A stretch of 64,000 bases of DNA, taken from positions 57,798-121,797 of the forward strand of contig NZ_JAFFZS010000021.1 of the NCBI RefSeq assembly GCF_016921115.1, read 5' to 3'. This DNA comes from Streptomyces actuosus (GTDB lineage Bacteria > Actinomycetota > Actinomycetes > Streptomycetales > Streptomycetaceae). The notes under the pieces are model-generated. The model did not search any database, had not been told where the DNA came from, and saw nothing but the letters and a program-made list of their open reading frames with translations. Below, piece by piece: positions 25,201 through 62,004 of the stretch (position 1 is the stretch's first letter; each line of letters begins with the position of its first letter). The position numbers and the translations under genes were made by a program.

Positions 25201-28200
25201 GGCGAGATCCCGAAGAAGGCCGGGTCGAACTCGGCTGCGTCGTACAGGAATCCGCCTTCCACGGCGTACGTCGTGCCGGGGTGGTACGGGTCTGGGTGGT
25301 ACAGCGCCTCCGTGTCCCAGCCGCGGTCGTCGGGGAACCCGGAGATCGCGTCGGCGCCGGAGTGCACAAGCCGCCACAGGTCCTCCGGGGTGCGCACCCC
25401 GCCCGGATAGCGGCAGGCCATGGCCACGACGGCCACCGCGTCCTCGTCCTGGTCACCTTGCCGCGCCGGGCCGGCCACGGGGCCGGGCTCGTCGCCGACG
25501 GCCTCGGTGACGATGTGCCGGGCCAGTTCGCCCGGGCTCGGGTGGTCGAACACCAGCGTGGCGGGCAGCCGCAGCCCGGTGGCCGAGGCCAGCCGGTTGC
25601 GCAGCTCGATACCCGTCAGCGAGTCGAACCCCAGGTCCTTGAAGCTGAGTTCGGCCTCGACACCGCCCGCGCCCGCATACCCGAGGATCGCGGCGGTGTG
25701 CTGCCGCACCAGGCCGAGCACGACCTCCACGCGCTCGGCAGGCTCCAACTCGGCCAGCCGGGCGGCCAGGGACCGGTCCTGCTGCTGCGCCCCCTCCCGT
25801 GCGGCGGCACGGCGCGCCGGGCGGCGGACCAGCCCGCGCAGCAACGCCGGTACGGGCTCCCCGTCGAGGGACCGCCCCAGGGCCGCGACATCCAGCCGGA
25901 TCGGCAGCAGATGCGACTCGCCCGACTCGCACGCCGCGTCGAACAACGCCAGCCCCTCGGCCGCGGACAGCCCGGACACCCCGTGGCGGGTCATGCGGTG
26001 GAGGTCGGTGTCGGTGAGGTTGCCGGTCATGCTGCTGCGGTCTTCCCACAGGCCCCAGCCGAGGGAGAGTGCAGGTTGGCCGTTGGTGCGGCGGCGGTGG
26101 GCGAGGGTGTCGAGGAAGGTGTTGGCGGCGGCGTAGGCGGCCTGTCCGGGTCCGCCGAAGGCGGCGGCTGCGGAGGAGAAGAGGACGAAGGCGTCGAGGT
26201 CGGGGGTGAGTTGGGTGGTGAGCTGGTGGAGGAGGAGGGCGCCGTCGAGCTTCGGGTTCAGGACGGTGTCGAGTTGGTCGGGGGTGAGGTTGTCGATGGT
26301 GGCGTCGTGGAGGGTGGCTGCGGTGTGGATGACGGCGGTGACGGGGTGTTCGGTGAGGGCGCGTGTGACGGTGTCGGGGTCGGTGATGTCGCCGGTGACG
26401 ACGGTGGCGTTCGCGCCGAGGTCGGTGAGGGTTGTGGCGAGGTTGTCGGCGGGGCGGCGGGAGAGGAGGACCAGGTTGTGGACCTGGTGGTGGGTGACGA
26501 GGTGGTGGGCGATGTGGGTGGCGAGGGTGCCGGTGGCGCCGGTGATCAGGACCGTACTGTCGGGACGGAAGACGGAGGCCGTGGCCCCCGTGGGGACCGA
26601 CCGGGCGAGCCGAGGCGCCAGGAACCGTCCCCCGCGGACGGCCAGTTGCGGCTCTCCGGTGCTCAGAGCGCCCTGCATCGAGGATGTGTCCTGGCCGTCG
26701 GTGTCGATGAGCACGAACCGGTCGGGGTGCTCGGCCTGCGCGGAGCGGATCAGGCCCCAGATGGAGGCGTGTTCCAGGTCCGGGGTGTCCTCGGGTGAGG
26801 TGACGACGGCGTCACGGGTGAGCAGCACGAGCCGGGAGTCGGCGAACCTCTCGTCCGCCAGCCAACCCCGTACCAGCTCCAACGCCCAGTACAGGGACGC
26901 CCGTTCACCGGGCGGGCAAGGCGCGACCACGACATCGGGTGCGCCGGGAAGGTCGGCAAGCCCCTCCCCGACGGACAGCCGGACCGCCTCCGCCACCTCT
27001 GCCTCTGCCTCTGCGGTGGAGACCGGCACCCACTCCACGCGGAACAGCGCGTCCCGCACACCGGCCGCGACAGCGGCGCCCGCCGTCCCGCCGGACAGCG
27101 GCCGCAGTGCCAGCGAGTCGACCGTCAGGACCGGACTGCCCAGGGCGTCTGCGGCGTCGAGCCGTACCTCGTCCTGACCGGTCACGGCCAGCCGCACCCG
27201 CAGCACCGTCGCGCCCGTGGCGTGCAGGCGTACGCCCCGCCATGAGAAGGGCATCAGCGCCGTCGCGCCGTCCTCGGCCAGGCCGCTGAGGCCGACCGTC
27301 TGCAGCGCGGCGTCGAACAGGGCGGGGTGCAGCTCGAAGTCGGCTGCGTCCCCGGCCAGTTCCTCCGGCAGAGCGACCTCCGCGAAGACCTCGTCACCGA
27401 GCCGCCAGGCCGCCCGCAGCCCCTGGAACTGGGGCCCGTACTCGAAGCCGTTCTCCCGGAACCGCTCGTAGCGGCCGTCGAGGTCGAGCGGCTGCGCCCC
27501 GGCCGGCGGCCACACGCCGCTCAGGTCCGGTCCGGGGCCGGAGCCGGGGCGGTCCGGGCTCAGGGTGCCGCCGGCGTGCCGCGTCCAGGGCAGGCCGTCC
27601 TCTGCCGCGTCCCCGTCGGGCCGTGCGTGCACGGTCAGGGAGCGCCGGCCGGACTCGTCGGGGGCGCCGACCCGCACCCGGAGCCGTAGCCCGCCGTCCT
27701 CGGGCAGCACCAGCGGTGCTTCGAGGGTCAGCTCCTCCAGCAGCGGGCAACCCGCCCGGTCCCCGGCCCGTACGGCGAGTTCCGCCAGCGCGGTGCCGGG
27801 CAGCAGGGCGGCACCCTCGACACGGTGGCCGCGGATCCACGGCTGGCCTGCGAGCGAGACCCGGCTGGTGAACAGCAGCTCGTCGCCGTCCGCGCTCTCC
27901 AGCACGGCCCCCAGCAGCGGATGGTCCACCGCCTCCAGGCCCAGCGAGCGTACGTCCCCGGCCGCGCCGGACGCGGCCTTCGGCCAGTAGCGCTGCCGCT
28001 GGAAGGGGTAGGTCGGCAGATCCACCCGCCGGGCGCCGCTGCCGGCGAACAGCGCCGCCCAGTCGACGCGGGCACCGCGGGCGAACACCCTCGCCACCGC
28101 CTCCACCACCGACATCGGCTCAGGGCGGTCCCGGCGCAGCGCGGCGGCGAAGGCCACCGCATCGCCCGGCAGGCAGTCCTCGCCCATCCCGGACAGCACG

Positions 28201-30689
28201 CCGCCGGGGCCGAGTTCCAGGTAGCTGCCGATGCCCAGCTCGCCCAGCGTTCTCATGCCGTCGGCGAAACGCACCGCCTGCCGGACATGGCGCACCCAGT
28301 AGTCCGGGTCGGTCAGCTCCTCGGCGGTCGCCGTACGACCGGTCACATCGGAGACGACCGGGATCAGCGGATCGCTGTACCGCAGCGACCCCGCGACCGC
28401 CCGGAACTCCTCCAGCATGGCGTCCATACGGGGCGAGTGGAAGGCATGGCTGACATTGAGCCGCTTGGTACGACGTCCCCGCTCGGCGAGTTCGGCGGCC
28501 ACGGCGAGCACCGCGTCCTCGTCGCCGGACACGACGACGGACCGCGGTCCGTTGACGGCCGCGACCGACACCCGGTCCGTACGACCGGCCAGCACCTCCG
28601 CCACCTCGTCCTCGGCGGCCCGCACCGACACCATCGCCCCGTCGGCCGGCAGCTCCTCCATCAGCCGGCCACGAGCGGCGACCAGCGCGCACGCGTCCGG
28701 CAGGGTCAGCACCCCCGACACATGCGCCGCCGCCAGCTCACCGACGGAGTGGCCCAGCAGCGCGGCAGGCCGCAGCCCCCACGCCTCGACCAGCCGGAAC
28801 AGCGCCACCTCCACGGCGAACAGACCCGCCTGGGTGTACCGCGTCCGGTCGAGCAGCGCCGCCTCGGGTGTGCCCGGCTCGGCGAACACGACCTCGCGCA
28901 GCGGGCGTTCGGGGTGTTGGTCCAGGCAGGCGCAGATCTCGTCGAAGGCCTCGGCGAACACCGGGTGGGCGGCGTGGAGTTCCCGGCCCATCCCCGGGTA
29001 CTGGCTGCCCTGTCCCGTGAAGAGGAAGGCTGTGCGAGCGGCTCGGTGACCCGCGCCCGTCACCAGCCCCGGGGCGCCGTCCGAGTCCCCGGCGAGCGCC
29101 GCGAGGGCCGTGTCCAACCCATCGTCGGAGTGCAGCAGCACCGCCCGGTGCTCGAACGCCGAACGCCCCGTGGCGAGCGAGAAGCCCACATCGACCGGGT
29201 CGGCGCTTCCCGCGAACTCCGTCAGCCGTGCCGCCTGTTCGCGCAGTGCCTCCGCCGACCTCGCGGACAGCACCCACGGCACGACCGGCATCCCGGCCCC
29301 GCGCTCCGGCGCGTCCTCGGAGGACTCCTCCACCGGAGGCTCCTCCAGTACGGCGTGCGTGTTCGTGCCGCTCACACCGAAGGACGACACCGCCGCACGG
29401 CGCGGCCGGTCGACGACCGGCCAGGGCCGCTCCTCGGTCAGCAGTGATACGGCGCCGGAGTCCCAGTCGACGTGGGTGGAGGGGGTGTCGACGTGGAGGG
29501 TGCGCGGGAGGAGGCCGTGGCGCATGGCCATGACCATCTTGATGACTCCTCCGACACCGGCCGCGGCCTGGGTGTGGCCGATGTTGGACTTGAGCGAGCC
29601 GAGCCAGAGGGGCTGTTCGGGGGTGTGGTCCTGGCCGTAGGTGGCGAGGAGGGCCTGTGCCTCGATGGGGTCGCCGAGGCTGGTGCCGGTGCCGTGGGCC
29701 TCGACCGCGTCGACGTCCGCGCCGGTCAGTCCGGCGGCGGCCAGCGCCTCCCGGATCACTCGCTCCTGGGCGGGCCCGTTGGGTGCGGTGAGGCCGTTGC
29801 TCGCCCCGTCCTGGTTGGCCGCCGTGGAACGGACCACCGCCAGTACGGGGTGGCCGTTGCGCCGGGCGTCCGACAGCCGCTCCAGCAACAGCAGGCCTAC
29901 GCCCTCCGACAGGCTGGTCCCGTCGGCGCTGTCCGCGAACGCCTTGCACCGGCCGTCCGGCGCCAGCCCGTGCCCCTGCCCCCGGCTCAACTCGTCGAAC
30001 AGCGTCGGCGTCGACATCACCGCCACGCCCCCGGCGAGCGCCAGCGAGCTCTCGCCGTTGCGCAGCGACTGCACGGCCAGATGCAGGGCGATCAACGAGG
30101 AGGAACAGGCCGTGTCGACCGTCACCGCCGGCCCCTCAAGACCAAGTGTGTAGGACACCCGGCCGGAGGCGACGCTGCCCGCGCTGCCGTTGTAGACATA
30201 GCCCTCGACAGCGTCCGGCGACTCACCGACCAGCGTGCCGTAGTCGTGGTACATGACTCCGGCGAAGACGCCCGTACGGCTGCCGCGCAGGGCCCGCGGG
30301 TCGATGCCGGCCCTTTCCACGGCCTCCCAGGAGGTCTCCAGGAGCAGTCGCTGCTGCGGGTCCATGGCCAGGGCCTCGCGCGGCGAGATCCCGAAGAAGG
30401 CCGGGTCGAACTCGGCCGCGTCGTACAGGAATCCGCCGTGGTCGTACAGCCCGTCCAGATCCCAGCCGCGGTCCGTCGGGAACTCCGACACCGCGTCGTC
30501 GCCCGCGGCCACCAGCCGCCACAGGCCCTCCGGGGTGCGGACCCCGCCCGGGTACCGGCAGCTCATCGCGACGATCGCGATCGGCTCCCGGCCGCGCTCG
30601 GTGAGTTCACGGTTGTGCTGCCGCAGCCGCTCGGTCTCCTTGAGGGACGCCCGCAGGGCGGCGACGACCTTGTCGTTGGGGTTGCTCAT
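22275..30689 (-). CDS. trdAIII: Type I modular PKS, modules 6 and 7
   Basis: 2804 residues. An N-terminal docking helix (DKVVAALRASLKETERL) precedes two modules. Module 6: KS (Cys195), AT with GHSVGE (Ser648) and HAFH, hence malonyl-specific, DH (His955 in HxxxGxxxxP), KR (Tyr1519, LHD motif), ACP (Ser1690). Module 7: KS (Cys1922), malonyl AT (Ser2374, HAFH), ACP (GFASL, Ser2759), with no reductive domain and no thioesterase. Module 7 therefore leaves a beta-keto thioester, which the tetramate needs. The protein ends just after the last ACP. ATG 30689 is 4 nt past the trdAII stop. The 17 residues ahead of it in the open frame belong to trdAII DNA. Confidence 0.92.
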   Translation of the reverse strand: MSNPNDKVVAALRASLKETERLRQHNRELTERGREPIAIVAMSCRYPGGVRTPEGLWRLVAAGDDAVSEFPTDRGWDLDGLYDHGGFLYDAAEFDPAFFGISPREALAMDPQQRLLLETSWEAVERAGIDPRALRGSRTGVFAGVMYHDYGTLVGESPDAVEGYVYNGSAGSVASGRVSYTLGLEGPAVTVDTACSSSLIALHLAVQSLRNGESSLALAGGVAVMSTPTLFDELSRGQGHGLAPDGRCKAFADSADGTSLSEGVGLLLLERLSDARRNGHPVLAVVRSTAANQDGASNGLTAPNGPAQERVIREALAAAGLTGADVDAVEAHGTGTSLGDPIEAQALLATYGQDHTPEQPLWLGSLKSNIGHTQAAAGVGGVIKMVMAMRHGLLPRTLHVDTPSTHVDWDSGAVSLLTEERPWPVVDRPRRAAVSSFGVSGTNTHAVLEEPPVEESSEDAPERGAGMPVVPWVLSARSAEALREQAARLTEFAGSADPVDVGFSLATGRSAFEHRAVLLHSDDGLDTALAALAGDSDGAPGLVTGAGHRAARTAFLFTGQGSQYPGMGRELHAAHPVFAEAFDEICACLDQHPERPLREVVFAEPGTPEAALLDRTRYTQAGLFAVEVALFRLVEAWGLRPAALLGHSVGELAAAHVSGVLTLPDACALVAARGRLMEELPADGAMVSVRAAEDEVAEVLAGRTDRVSVAAVNGPRSVVVSGDEDAVLAVAAELAERGRRTKRLNVSHAFHSPRMDAMLEEFRAVAGSLRYSDPLIPVVSDVTGRTATAEELTDPDYWVRHVRQAVRFADGMRTLGELGIGSYLELGPGGVLSGMGEDCLPGDAVAFAAALRRDRPEPMSVVEAVARVFARGARVDWAALFAGSGARRVDLPTYPFQRQRYWPKAASGAAGDVRSLGLEAVDHPLLGAVLESADGDELLFTSRVSLAGQPWIRGHRVEGAALLPGTALAELAVRAGDRAGCPLLEELTLEAPLVLPEDGGLRLRVRVGAPDESGRRSLTVHARPDGDAAEDGLPWTRHAGGTLSPDRPGSGPGPDLSGVWPPAGAQPLDLDGRYERFRENGFEYGPQFQGLRAAWRLGDEVFAEVALPEELAGDAADFELHPALFDAALQTVGLSGLAEDGATALMPFSWRGVRLHATGATVLRVRLAVTGQDEVRLDAADALGSPVLTVDSLALRPLSGGTAGAAVAAGVRDALFRVEWVPVSTAEAEAEVAEAVRLSVGEGLADLPGAPDVVVAPCPPGERASLYWALELVRGWLADERFADSRLVLLTRDAVVTSPEDTPDLEHASIWGLIRSAQAEHPDRFVLIDTDGQDTSSMQGALSTGEPQLAVRGGRFLAPRLARSVPTGATASVFRPDSTVLITGATGTLATHIAHHLVTHHQVHNLVLLSRRPADNLATTLTDLGANATVVTGDITDPDTVTRALTEHPVTAVIHTAATLHDATIDNLTPDQLDTVLNPKLDGALLLHQLTTQLTPDLDAFVLFSSAAAAFGGPGQAAYAAANTFLDTLAHRRRTNGQPALSLGWGLWEDRSSMTGNLTDTDLHRMTRHGVSGLSAAEGLALFDAACESGESHLLPIRLDVAALGRSLDGEPVPALLRGLVRRPARRAAAREGAQQQDRSLAARLAELEPAERVEVVLGLVRQHTAAILGYAGAGGVEAELSFKDLGFDSLTGIELRNRLASATGLRLPATLVFDHPSPGELARHIVTEAVGDEPGPVAGPARQGDQDEDAVAVVAMACRYPGGVRTPEDLWRLVHSGADAISGFPDDRGWDTEALYHPDPYHPGTTYAVEGGFLYDAAEFDPAFFGISPREALAMDPQQRLLLETSWEAVERAGIDPRALRGSRTGVFAGVMYHDYGTQVTEVPEGLEAFLGNGSSGSIASGRVAYHLGLEGPAITVDTACSSSLVALHLAVQSLRNGESSLALAGGVTVMTTPGTFIGFSRQRGLARDGRCKAFADSADGTGWGEGAGVLLLERLSDARRNGHPVLAVVRGSAVNQDGASNGLTAPNGPAQQRVIRQALSSAGLTGADVDVVEGHGTGTSLGDPIEAQALLATYGQDHTPEQPLWLGSLKSNIGHTQAAAGVGGVIKMVMAMRHGLLPRTLHVDTPSTHVDWNSGAVSLLSETTEWPDTGRPRRAAVSSFGISGTNAHVVLEHAEPDHSPATEGEPGGVVQPWVLSGKSAAALRAQAALLRDFVRERPELTAAQVGLSLATTRSVFGHRGVVLADDPADRLAALDALARGEDSPFLVRGAGTTGHKVAILFSGQGTQRPGMCRELYASSTEFTAAFDEVCAQFGPLLERPLADVVFADSGTPESELLDRTEYAQPALFAVEVALFRQLEAWGLRPELLAGHSIGELAAAHVAGVFDLPDAAQLVAARGRLMQSLPDDGAMASLRAAEDEVLPLLAGRTHELGVAAVNGPSAVVVSGRVSAVEEIVAHFAGLGRRTRRLRVSHAFHSPLLDPMLEEFAAVAREVSYRAPRIPVVSDVTGETAADGLLEDPGYWVRHAREAVRFADQLTHLEKEGVTAYVEVGPDAVLAPMARESLGGHALVVPVQRRDRADAVALGTAVAELHVHGVSPDWKAVFAPTGARTVELPTYAFQRSAYWLPSGPAAPRASTAMPRDGDLERRFWQAVESRDLGGLATLLDVDSAQEADSLNAVLSLLSAWDHGRAAADTSQDAPLPEDGDDLARALAGASEQERPALLLDAVLSAAAAVLGHSDPDALPADQDFLDAGFASLTAVELSGRLTKVTGIDLPPTLVYDHPTPAELAAHLHEEMKRTAS
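25981..26579 (-). repeat. 599-bp KR segment nearly identical to 31340-31938
   Basis: This KR segment of module 6 matches the module 5 KR at a constant offset of 5359 bp, with very few differences by eye (for example GAGGGT versus GAGCGT near 26524/31883). The match ends abruptly at both edges, as expected of gene conversion or recent duplication. Confidence 0.75.
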
Positions 30690-30693
30690 GGGG

Positions 30694-40791
<10,098 letters not shown>

Positions 40792-40896
40792 CAGGTCACG
40801 TCCTAGAAAGGCCAGTGGTCAGTTGGCACGGTGGGGAGCAGAGACGGCAGCGCGAGGCGCGGAAACCGGAATCCGGCAAGAGGTACGGCGACGGGA

Positions 40897-58401
<17,505 letters not shown>

Positions 58402-58471
58402 GCGACCGTGATCCCCCATTAAGTGAAATGCGTGAGACAGCACCCTGCGGCACACGCAAAGGCAGTTGCCG

Positions 58472-58518
58472 ACTGTAATCAAATGATGGTTGGCCCTTAC
58501 ACCCCTATCGATCCCCTA
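58472..58518 (-). promoter_or_regulatory. trdAI promoter with TAGGGG direct repeats
   Basis: On the minus strand TAGGGGATCGATAGGGG (complement of 58502-58518) has two hexamers 11 bp apart. TACAGT (complement of 58472-58477), a TAnnnT -10 box, follows 24 nt later. The hexamers, period and spacing match the promoters at 3168 and 21428. It should drive the 36-kb trdAI-AII-AIII-B unit. Confidence 0.6.
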
Positions 58519-58557
58519 CTGACCGCTGAAAGGCGCCGGGAGCAGGGGCGGAAGCAC

Positions 58558-58598
58558 CGAGGGGTACGGGTCTCCGCGCGGGAGACCCGTACCCCTCG
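58558..58598 (-). terminator. Hairpin terminator after trdL
   Basis: Perfect 18-bp stem (58558-58575 with 58581-58598) and a 5-nt loop. It lies 9 bp past the trdL stop and upstream of the trdAI promoter, so it insulates the PKS operon. Confidence 0.8.
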
Positions 58599-58606
58599 AC
58601 GTCACT

Positions 58607-60109
58607 TCAGGCGGACGGAGCCTGCACGGAGAGTGAGTGCCGGAACACGTTCCGCGGGTCCCAGCGCGCCTTGACCGCCTGCAGCCGCGGGTAGGCGCCC
58701 TTGTAGTACAGCTCGGACCACGGCACCCCGGAGGTGTTCCACTCCGCGTCCGCGAGGTCGGCGTCCGGGTAGTTGACGTACGCCCCGTCGGCCGACCCGC
58801 CGGGCACCGGTACGCCGCCGGTGTCCGCGTACATGTCCCGGTACAGCTCGCGGAGCCACCGCTCATGGACCGGGTCCTGTGCGGGGTCCTCCCAGGTCGT
58901 CACGTACACGATCTTGAGGACGGAGTCCCGCTGCGCCACCGCCGTCCGGTCCGCCGGGACGGTGTTGACCTTGCCGCCGTAGGCGATCAGCGCGACGACC
59001 CCCGCCGGATTGTCGTAGTCGGTGCCGGTCAGGCGGGCGTACAGGGTGCCGATCTGCCGGTCGTCGAAGCTCCGGCGCGCGTACGCCGCCTTGATCTTGG
59101 CCCGGCTGGTCATGTCGCCGTCCCCGGCGATCCCGGGCCAGCGCGTCGAGTGCAGCCACGGCAGCCGCCGGGTGTCGCTGAACGGCTGCACGTCCACACC
59201 CTCGGACACGGCTGCCAGGTACGCCTCCAGCCGCTTCTCCGCGTCCGGGCCGGTCGCGTCGAGCTGTGTGGTCATCGCGAGGGCGCCGGACTGGCTGCGG
59301 GTCAGCGCCAGCACGCTGTAGAGGTCGCACCAGGGGGAGTCGGGGCCGCTGTTCTGCTCGAACCACCTGCCGTGATTGCGGACCAGCCGCGCGAAGGCCG
59401 CCTCGTCCAGCCCCTCCCAGGGCCACGCCGTGGTGTTGAGGAGCACCTCGGACGGTGGCCGCGGCAGCAGGCGGCCGGGCTCCGGCGGTACGTCCGTGTC
59501 GGCGGTGCGCAGCCAGTACCTGACGACCACGCCGAAGTTGCCGCCGCCGCCCCCGGTGTGGGCCCACCACAGATCATGGTGGGGATCGTCGGGCTCGCGC
59601 GTCGCGATCACGGTCCGCGCGTCGCCCGACTCGTCGACCACGACGACCTCGACCGCGTGCAGATAGTCGACGATCGAGCCGTGCATCCGTGACAGCGGGC
59701 CGTAGCCCCCGCCGAGGATGTGCCCGCCCGCACCCACATCGGGGCACGCCCCGCCCGGCAGCGTCACGCCCCACACCCGGAACAGCGTCTTGTAGACCGC
59801 GCCCAGCGTGGCGCCGGCCTCGACGACGAACGCGCCGTGCTCTTCGTCGAATCCGACCGCCGACAGCCGCGACATGTCGATCACCACACGCACATCGGGA
59901 TGCGCCACGAAGTCCTCGTAGCAGTGCCCTCCACTGCGCACCGCGACTCGCTTCCCCGCCCGTACGGCCCGGGAAAGGACCCGCTCTATTTCAGCGGCCG
60001 AACCCACCAGATGTATCTCGTCCGGCTCGCCGACGAAGCGCAGGTTCTCACCCCGTCGTAAGTCCTCGTACCTGATATCGCCGGGGGCCACGGGATTGAT
60101 GTGCTTCAC
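58607..60109 (-). CDS. trdL: Berberine-bridge-type FAD oxidase with bicovalent flavin
   Basis: This 500-residue oxidase belongs to the FAD_binding_4/BBE family. His62 in SGGHCYEDF and Cys122 in GGACPDVGAGGH are the two residues that bind FAD covalently in this family. A C-terminal BBE motif (YVNYPDADL, then YYKGAYPRLQAVKARWDPRNVF) is present. GTG at 60109 is the best start, with AGGAG 9 nt upstream; the longer frame to 60547 reads through non-coding DNA. The tirandamycin homologue TamL/TrdL oxidises the C10 alcohol made by the P450 to the ketone. No signal peptide is seen on the short start, so it probably acts inside the cell. It stands alone behind its own promoter. Confidence 0.88.
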   Translation of the reverse strand: MKHINPVAPGDIRYEDLRRGENLRFVGEPDEIHLVGSAAEIERVLSRAVRAGKRVAVRSGGHCYEDFVAHPDVRVVIDMSRLSAVGFDEEHGAFVVEAGATLGAVYKTLFRVWGVTLPGGACPDVGAGGHILGGGYGPLSRMHGSIVDYLHAVEVVVVDESGDARTVIATREPDDPHHDLWWAHTGGGGGNFGVVVRYWLRTADTDVPPEPGRLLPRPPSEVLLNTTAWPWEGLDEAAFARLVRNHGRWFEQNSGPDSPWCDLYSVLALTRSQSGALAMTTQLDATGPDAEKRLEAYLAAVSEGVDVQPFSDTRRLPWLHSTRWPGIAGDGDMTSRAKIKAAYARRSFDDRQIGTLYARLTGTDYDNPAGVVALIAYGGKVNTVPADRTAVAQRDSVLKIVYVTTWEDPAQDPVHERWLRELYRDMYADTGGVPVPGGSADGAYVNYPDADLADAEWNTSGVPWSELYYKGAYPRLQAVKARWDPRNVFRHSLSVQAPSA

Positions 60110-60161
60110 CCTGCTTCTCCTGCCTTCCGAAACGGACGTCAAACCGTCCTGTTGCGGTCGG

Positions 60162-60189
60162 ATACTAATCCACCGGTCCTGCAGGGTAA
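60162..60189 (-). promoter_or_regulatory. Possible trdL promoter
   Basis: On the minus strand TTACCC (complement of 60184-60189) and TAGTAT (complement of 60162-60167) are 16 bp apart. No TAGGGG repeats are seen here. Confidence 0.35.
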
Positions 60190-60412
60190 TTGGTGAGATC
60201 CGGGGAGAAGGGAAGCAGCGCGATGTGCCCGACGGCGGTGTGGTCAGTGCCGGGCGAAACCGACCCGCGGCCCGGTTCGACGGTGTCCTCGCCACCGCCG
60301 ACATCCTGGACGACCTGCCCCTGCTCGGCGCCCAACATCGCCGGGAGCGTGATCCAGACGACGGCGCCCCCGTCGGAGGGTTGTTTGGCGCCGTACGTGC
60401 CAAGCAGAACTC

Positions 60413-60616
60413 GTGAAGACGATGCAGCGGACGGTTGAGGAGTCCGGACTGGAGTACAGGTACTTCCATGGGTTCGGCGTCATCGTTGGCTGTCTCCGGT
60501 GCGGAGCTCCAAGTTCGAAGCTGGAAGCCTGGAGCGCCGTTGATCACGCCCGAGACGACATGTACGCGGGAGTTCGTTGTACTGACTGTGGGTGGGACGA
60601 GGGCGGCGAAGTCTGA
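60413..60616 (+). CDS. Small putative zinc-ribbon protein
   Basis: This 67-residue frame has two Cys-x2-Cys pairs (CLRC near residue 27 and CTDC near 56), a spacing suited to a zinc ribbon. I do not recognise a family. It starts at GTG 60413 or, equally plausibly, ATG 60422; neither has a strong ribosome site. No transcription signal is visible. The Cys pairs and non-shadow composition favour a real gene, or the remains of one. The preceding 60190-60412 holds nothing I can assign. Confidence 0.4.
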   Translation: MKTMQRTVEESGLEYRYFHGFGVIVGCLRCGAPSSKLEAWSAVDHARDDMYAGVRCTDCGWDEGGEV

Positions 60617-61098
60617 CTACACCGCGCACACCGCACAGAGTTTCGTCGGGGTCAACGCGCTGTGACGTTGGCTCGACAGCACACCCGGCGGCAAGACGGT
60701 CAGACCTGTGACGGTGCCGAGGCAAGGTTTCTATGCGGCGCATGCCCGCCCGGTGGCTGCACCATCCCTGGCACGGACGGCAGATCGCGCTCAGGGGATC
60801 CCAGACGGAGCCAGGCAGAAAATGGGTCAGGCCGCACCGCGGATGGCACTCTCCGTACTCATAGGCAGGATAGATGACCAACGAGGCCCCCGAGCAGCGT
60901 GGTTGAGGCGTCAGGCATCTCGGTCAACAGCTCGGGGGCCTCGCTCGTTGCGCTTCGTAGGCCGTCACCTGATCGGTGGCCAACTCGAAGAAGATCAGCT
61001 TGACTCTGTCGGGGATCTTGGAGTTTCCCGGTGTGGCAGCAGGATCGACGGGCATGCTCGGGTAGTTCCGCCGACCGATACAGCTGTCGAGGTGCTCG
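60617..61098. other. Non-coding or decayed stretch before the IS1182 fragment
   Basis: No gene is supported here. It contains the inverted repeat at 60882-60943 and short frames of random composition. Confidence 0.4.
60882..60943. repeat. 14-bp inverted repeat with 34-nt loop
   Basis: CGAGGCCCCCGAGC (60882-60895) pairs perfectly with 60930-60943. It could be a terminator for genes outside the cluster or a scar of an element end. There is no T-tract. Confidence 0.4.
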
Positions 61099-61761
61099 TT
61101 GTCCCTTCGTCCCCGTTCCGGTGAGCAGGTCCCGTCTCTGACTGCGCAGGTCGCGCGGGCGAGCAACCCGGACGGCACGACGGCGATATGGGTACGTGAC
61201 CGCCTCGATGGCCTGTGGTGCGACGAGGACTTCGCCGACTGGTACCCGCGAGACGGGCGTTCGGGGCTCTCGCCGGCTCAACTGGCCACCGTCTGTGTGC
61301 TGCAGTTCCTGCTCGGCCTGTCGGACCGGCAGGCCGCCGAGGCGCTGCGCTGCCGAATCGACTTCAAGTACGCCATGGCGATGGAACTGGACGATCCCGG
61401 TTTCCACCACAGCGTGCTGGCCGACTTCCGCGACCGTCTCGCCGAAGGCGACCGCGCTGACCGCCTCCTCGACCTCGCGCTGGCCCGCCTCACGGAGGCC
61501 GGACTGGTGCGCGAGCGCACCACGCAGCGCACCGACTCCACCCACGTCCTGGCCGCGGCGCGCGACCTGACCCGCCTGGAGCTGGTCACAGAGGCCGTCC
61601 GCGCCGCACTCGAAGAAGTCGCCGGTATGCCCTCTCACCTGCTGGACCAGCTGGTCGATGAGGAGTGGGGCTGCCGCTACGGTCGGCCGGTCCGCCTGGG
61701 CAAGAACCACACCAAGCCCACGACCAGGATCCTGGGGAACCCGCCGGTCCCTTCGCCCTGA
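61099..61761 (+). pseudogene. IS1182-family transposase, N-terminal remnant
   Basis: From TTG 61099 the frame begins with MSLRPR and continues with FADWYPRDGRSGLSPAQLA, LSDRQAAEALRCRIDFKYAM and FHHSVLADFRDRLAEGD, all typical of the N-terminal part of IS1182 transposases. The similarity ends near 61745 (GKNHTKPTTRI) before the DDE core. A different frame then continues to 61919 with unrelated sequence. So it is cut short and not functional. Confidence 0.8.
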
Positions 61762-61958
61762 AGAGCTCCGACACCTCCGAGTTCGGCGCGAGAGGGCCTC
61801 AGGAATCCGCGAACCCGTCGGCTTCCACGGCCGTCGCCGCGCTGGACGACCTCACCGGTGCTACCTGGGGCACGGTGGATGCGCGGCTGCGTTTCCTCGT
61901 GGCGAGGGTCGCCGCCTAGGCCGGACATGAACCTCAGCTGATCCGCTCCACCCTCTGT

Positions 61959-61998
61959 ACGGAAGGGCCCGCACGACTTGGCGTGCGGGCCCTTCCGT
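61959..61998. terminator. Strong hairpin terminator
   Basis: Perfect 17-bp stem (61959-61975 with 61982-61998), 6-nt loop ACTTGG. It lies downstream of the IS1182 remnant and could terminate transcripts from either side. Confidence 0.7.
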
Positions 61999-62004
61999 GT
62001 CATC

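Noticed and set aside
58419..58482. Upstream starts for trdAI
   Set aside because: ATG 58419 and the start at 58482 have no ribosome site and would place coding sequence over the -10 box and near the TAGGGG element; ATG 58401 has GGGGGA.
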